NCBI GenBank assembly: GCA_964643965.1
Contig: CAZXVH010000019.1
Span: forward strand, 1 to 58,632
Reading direction: 5' to 3'
Source of the DNA: GCA-2746795 sp964643965
GTDB taxonomy: Bacteria > Chloroflexota > Anaerolineae > Promineifilales > Promineifilaceae
DNA: 58,632 nucleotides
The notes under the pieces were generated by a model, which made no database searches, was not told where the DNA came from, and worked only from the letters and a program-made list of their open reading frames with translations. Shown piece by piece: positions 55,651 to 58,632 of this stretch. Positions within the stretch are counted from its first letter, which is position 1. Every line of letters begins with the position of its first letter. Made by a program: the position numbers and the translations under genes.

Positions 55651-58632
55651 ATGGAGAGCGCCCTGTTTGATTTTCTCAATGATCTGCAAAAACAAGTGAG
55701 CGGCGAGTTACGCACCGACGAGTTTAGCCGCGTCCTGTACAGCACCGACGCCAGCATTTACCAGGTGATGCCGCATGGGGTGCTGATCCCCAAGACGATG
55801 GCAGATGTGCAGGCGGCGGTGGAATGCGCCGCCTGTTATAAGATTCCCATCGTGGCCCGCACCGGCGGCAGCAGCCTGGCCGGGCAAACAGTCAACGAGG
55901 CGCTCATCATCGATTTCTCGCGCCACCTGGATGCGGTGCTGGAAGTGAACGCGGAAGAGCAGTGGGTGCGGGTGCAGCCGGGCATTGTCCTGGATGAACT
56001 CAATCTCCATCTGCACCGGCATGGCTTGCAGTTTGGCCCAGACCCGGCCAGCAGCAATCGGGCAGCCATGGGCGGCATCGTGTCCAATAATTCCACGGGG
56101 GCGCATTCTATCCTGTACGGCATGACGGCCGATCACGTTTTAGAGACGAATGTAATTCTGAACGATGGTTCATTAGCCCATTTTTCCGCGTTAACAGAGG
56201 CGCAGTTGGCCCAAAAGCAGCGGTTAACCAGCCGAGAAGGGCGGCTCTACCAACAGACATTCCAACTCACCCACAATTCCACAAACCAACAAATTATTCG
56301 GGAGCAGACGCCGCGCCATTGGCGGCGCTGCGGCGGTTACAATCTGGATCGCTTGATCCCGCCAGCGGGTCTCGCTTTTCAATGGCCGGTGGATGAGCGT
56401 TTTAATCTGGCGAAGTTGGTGTGTGGCTCAGAAGGCACGTTGGCGGTGATGACGGAGATGAAGCTCAATCTGGTGCGTAAACCGACGAAGAGCGCTTTGG
56501 CGATTGTGCATTTTGGGGCGCTGCCTACGGCGTTAACGGCCGTTCCTACTATGCTGGAAACCGATCCCTCGGCCATCGAACTGCTCGACAATCTGGCGCT
56601 GACGATGTGCCGCGACGTGCCGGAATATGCTCGTCTGCTCGATGCCTTCATCGAAGGGCAGCCCAACTGTGTGCTGATTACGGAGTTTGTGGGGGAGAGT
56701 GACAAAGAATTAAGAGCAAAGATTGATAGATTGAAAGATCATTTAGCGAGAAAAAAAGTGGGGGAAACGGCCGTTGTCACCGCCTATGATCCCGTTCAGC
56801 AAAACAAAGTGTGGAAAGTGCGCAAAGTGGGGCTGGGGCTGCTCATGTCCATCAAAGGGGATTACAAACCCATTCCCTTCATCGAAGATTCCGCCGTGCC
56901 GGTGGCGCATTTGGCCGAATATGTGGACAAGGTGGAACAGTTCTGCCACAGCCTGGGAACCGACGTAGCATATTACGCCCACGCCAGCGCCGGCTGCCTG
57001 CACATCCGCCCGCTCATCAACAGCAAAAAGGCGGCCGAAGTGGCCAAGTTGCCCGAGATCACCCGGTTCTCTGTGGACTTGCTGCGGGGGTATGGCGGCT
57101 CCTTTTCCAGCGAACATGGCGACGGCCGGGCGCGAAGCTGGCTCAACGAATATTTCTTCGGTCCCGACCTGTACGGCCTCTACCGCCAGGTCAAGGACAT
57201 CTTCGATCCCGAGCGCATTTTCAACCCGGGCAACATCGTCGAGGCCGGCCCCATGACGGAAAACCTGCGCTACGGCGCGGCCTACGAACTCATCCCGTTG
57301 ACGCCTCACATCGACTTCAGCGAACACGAAGCCGGGAACGCCGGCGCCACGCCTTCCGGCGGTTTTAACCGGGCGGTGGAAATGTGCAATGGGGCGGGCG
57401 TCTGCCGCAAACGTACCATCGACACCATGTGTCCCAGCTTTATGGTGACGCGAGAGGAAAAACATTCGACGAGAGGCCGCGCCAACCTGCTGCGGGCGGC
57501 GATGAGCGGCGTACTGCCCCCCGGCGAATTCACCGGTCAAGGCATGTATGAGGCGATGGATTTGTGCATTGAATGTAAAGCGTGTAAGGCGGAATGCCCC
57601 TCAGCCGTCGATATGGCGAAAATCAAGGTCGAGTGGCTGGCGCATTATTATGATGTGCATGGCGCCCCGCTCCGCGCCAAACTGTTCGCCGACTTCGGCC
57701 GTTTTGCCAAACTGGGCAGCGGCGCGATGGCGCCGTTAGCCAATTGGGGCGCTAATCTGGGACTGGTGCGCAGCGGCATGGAAAAGATGCTGGGCGTCAG
57801 CAAAAAACGCCAACTACCCCCTTTTGCCCGTCAATCCTTCATGACCTGGTTTAACGCCAGCCAATCTCCAACCCTTCGACAAGCTCAGGGCAACTCCCCC
57901 AAGCCGCAATCTGCAATCGTTTTATTCGTCGATCCATTCACCAACTACAACTATCCGCATATCGGCATTGCGGCCACAGAAGTGCTGACCGCCGCTGGTT
58001 TTGCGGTGATTGCGGCGCCGGTGGCTGATGACGGCCGTCCGGCTATTTCTAAAGGGTTTGTAGACAAGGCGAAGAAGGCGGCGCAGGATGTTGTCGCTGT
58101 GCTCAAGCCCTTTGCCGAAAAAGGGACGCCGATTGTGGGGCTGGAGCCGAGCAGCATTTTATCCTTGCGGGACGAGTTCCTCTACTTGCTGCCGAAAGAC
58201 TCCCCGGCGCAGTTGGTCGCCGATCACGCCTATACCTTCGAGGAGTTCATCGCCAAACTGGCGGATGCAGGGCAGCTTGCGCTATCGTTTACGGAGGAGC
58301 GGCGTCATCTGCTGCTGCACGGCCACTGCCACCAAAAGGCGTTGGTGGGCACGGAACCGAGCAAGCGCATGTTGACGCTGCCGCCCCACTACACCGTTGA
58401 AGAGGTGGATTCGGGCTGCTGTGGCATGGCGGGTACGTTTGGTTATGAGGCGGAGCATTACCACATTTCGCGGCAGATGGCGGAGCGTCGCTTGCTGCCT
58501 GCTGTACGGGCGGCGGCGGCCGATACGATTATTGTGGCGGCCGGGTTGAGTTGCCGGCAGCAGATTGGGCATGGGGAAAACGGCCGTTCTGCCCTGCATC
58601 CGGCGGAGGTGCTGCGGGATGCGCTGGTGAAA
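55651..58632 (+). CDS. FAD-linked oxidase with Fe-S and CCG domains (partial)
   Basis: The frame is open to the window end (994 codons, no stop), so the 3' end is missing. The start has TGGAGGAAAG upstream. The N-terminal FAD-binding domain (PCMH type) shows GVLIPKTMADVQAAVECAA and IVARTGGSSLAGQTVNEAL (about residues 67-85). The D-lactate/glycolate oxidase-like C-terminal FAD part follows. Two 4Fe-4S clusters are seen: CNGAGVCRKRTIDTMCPSF (about 580) and CIECKACKAECPSAVDMAK (about 640). CCG-type features follow: HGHCHQKALVG and SGCCGMAGTFGYEAEHY. This layout is that of YdiJ-like or GlcD-GlcF fusion enzymes. A dispersed repeat (57872-57890) is read in frame as TLRQAQG between the second Fe-S cluster and the CCG part. 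Confidence 0.9.
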   Translation, partial: MESALFDFLNDLQKQVSGELRTDEFSRVLYSTDASIYQVMPHGVLIPKTMADVQAAVECAACYKIPIVARTGGSSLAGQTVNEALIIDFSRHLDAVLEVNAEEQWVRVQPGIVLDELNLHLHRHGLQFGPDPASSNRAAMGGIVSNNSTGAHSILYGMTADHVLETNVILNDGSLAHFSALTEAQLAQKQRLTSREGRLYQQTFQLTHNSTNQQIIREQTPRHWRRCGGYNLDRLIPPAGLAFQWPVDERFNLAKLVCGSEGTLAVMTEMKLNLVRKPTKSALAIVHFGALPTALTAVPTMLETDPSAIELLDNLALTMCRDVPEYARLLDAFIEGQPNCVLITEFVGESDKELRAKIDRLKDHLARKKVGETAVVTAYDPVQQNKVWKVRKVGLGLLMSIKGDYKPIPFIEDSAVPVAHLAEYVDKVEQFCHSLGTDVAYYAHASAGCLHIRPLINSKKAAEVAKLPEITRFSVDLLRGYGGSFSSEHGDGRARSWLNEYFFGPDLYGLYRQVKDIFDPERIFNPGNIVEAGPMTENLRYGAAYELIPLTPHIDFSEHEAGNAGATPSGGFNRAVEMCNGAGVCRKRTIDTMCPSFMVTREEKHSTRGRANLLRAAMSGVLPPGEFTGQGMYEAMDLCIECKACKAECPSAVDMAKIKVEWLAHYYDVHGAPLRAKLFADFGRFAKLGSGAMAPLANWGANLGLVRSGMEKMLGVSKKRQLPPFARQSFMTWFNASQSPTLRQAQGNSPKPQSAIVLFVDPFTNYNYPHIGIAATEVLTAAGFAVIAAPVADDGRPAISKGFVDKAKKAAQDVVAVLKPFAEKGTPIVGLEPSSILSLRDEFLYLLPKDSPAQLVADHAYTFEEFIAKLADAGQLALSFTEERRHLLLHGHCHQKALVGTEPSKRMLTLPPHYTVEEVDSGCCGMAGTFGYEAEHYHISRQMAERRLLPAVRAAAADTIIVAAGLSCRQQIGHGENGRSALHPAEVLRDALVK
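57872..57890. repeat. Dispersed palindromic repeat inside the FAD oxidoreductase gene
   Basis: CCCTTCGACAAGCTCAGGG is the widespread bacterial repeat whose translated form is often PFDKLR or LRQAQG. Here it is read in frame as TLRQAQG. A diverged copy lies in the spacer at 30459-30485. Confidence 0.8.

Noticed and set aside
1..58632. tRNA or rRNA genes
   Set aside because: No cloverleaf-like T-loop sequence (GGTTCGAATC type) or rRNA segment was noticed in the spacers. A dedicated tRNA scan could not be run.

Overview
The window looks like a piece of a Chloroflexota chromosome (Anaerolineae/Caldilineae type), probably a draft or metagenome assembly. This placement is inferred from the gene content: large GT39-like and DUF2723 membrane glycosyltransferases, ABC transporters with lipoprotein binding proteins, and many ordinary Gram-positive-like Shine-Dalgarno sites. 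No rRNA or marker gene fixes the taxon. There is no rRNA, tRNA, CRISPR array, phage or intact insertion sequence. Coding density is high, and most genes are housekeeping or transport genes.

Layout. Positions 1-2440 carry plsX and fabF on the minus strand. Positions 2610-4010 hold an arsR-arsM arsenic methylation unit, followed by ssb, a DUF2007-type protein and an orphan membrane histidine kinase. From 7.1 to 13.5 kb lie a large membrane glycosyltransferase, a P2A-type calcium ATPase and an AI-2E family permease. A small pair follows (unknown protein plus a C39-like cysteine peptidase), then uvrA, a vapBC-like toxin-antitoxin pair and ansA. From 20.1 to 26.0 kb pheS and pheT are split by a membrane glycosyltransferase gene. 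From 26.1 to 32.8 kb there is a maltodextrin unit: a MarR regulator, binding protein, two permeases, a GH13 glucosidase and yjbQ. After a DUF2723 protein and a phytoene-dehydrogenase-like oxidoreductase comes a four-gene general amino acid ABC operon (36.9-42.3 kb), then an OppA-like lipoprotein, a TauE-type permease and an alpha/beta hydrolase. An AbiEi/AbiEii module (45.9-47.4 kb), a class V aminotransferase, dnaE (broken by an artificial gap), an ABC exporter and the start of a large FAD/Fe-S oxidoreductase finish the window.

The most striking property is sequence-level. The 10-bp palindrome AACGGCCGTT occurs about 60 times by eye (roughly one per kb), in all reading frames and in spacers, like HIP1 of cyanobacteria. 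A second layer consists of unrelated short tandem arrays with a strict 7-base period (some 8-base) in spacers. These reach into genes: they supply the stop codons of fabF, plsX and an oppA-like gene, the N-terminus of a tauE gene, and an in-frame linker in dnaE. The 100-N gap in dnaE is flanked by an exact 55-base duplication; collapsing it restores one continuous dnaE of about 1335 codons. Other notable points are a permease carrying a piece of its own operon's binding protein, nested palindromes, and readable operators for ArsR, MarR, VapB and AbiEi.
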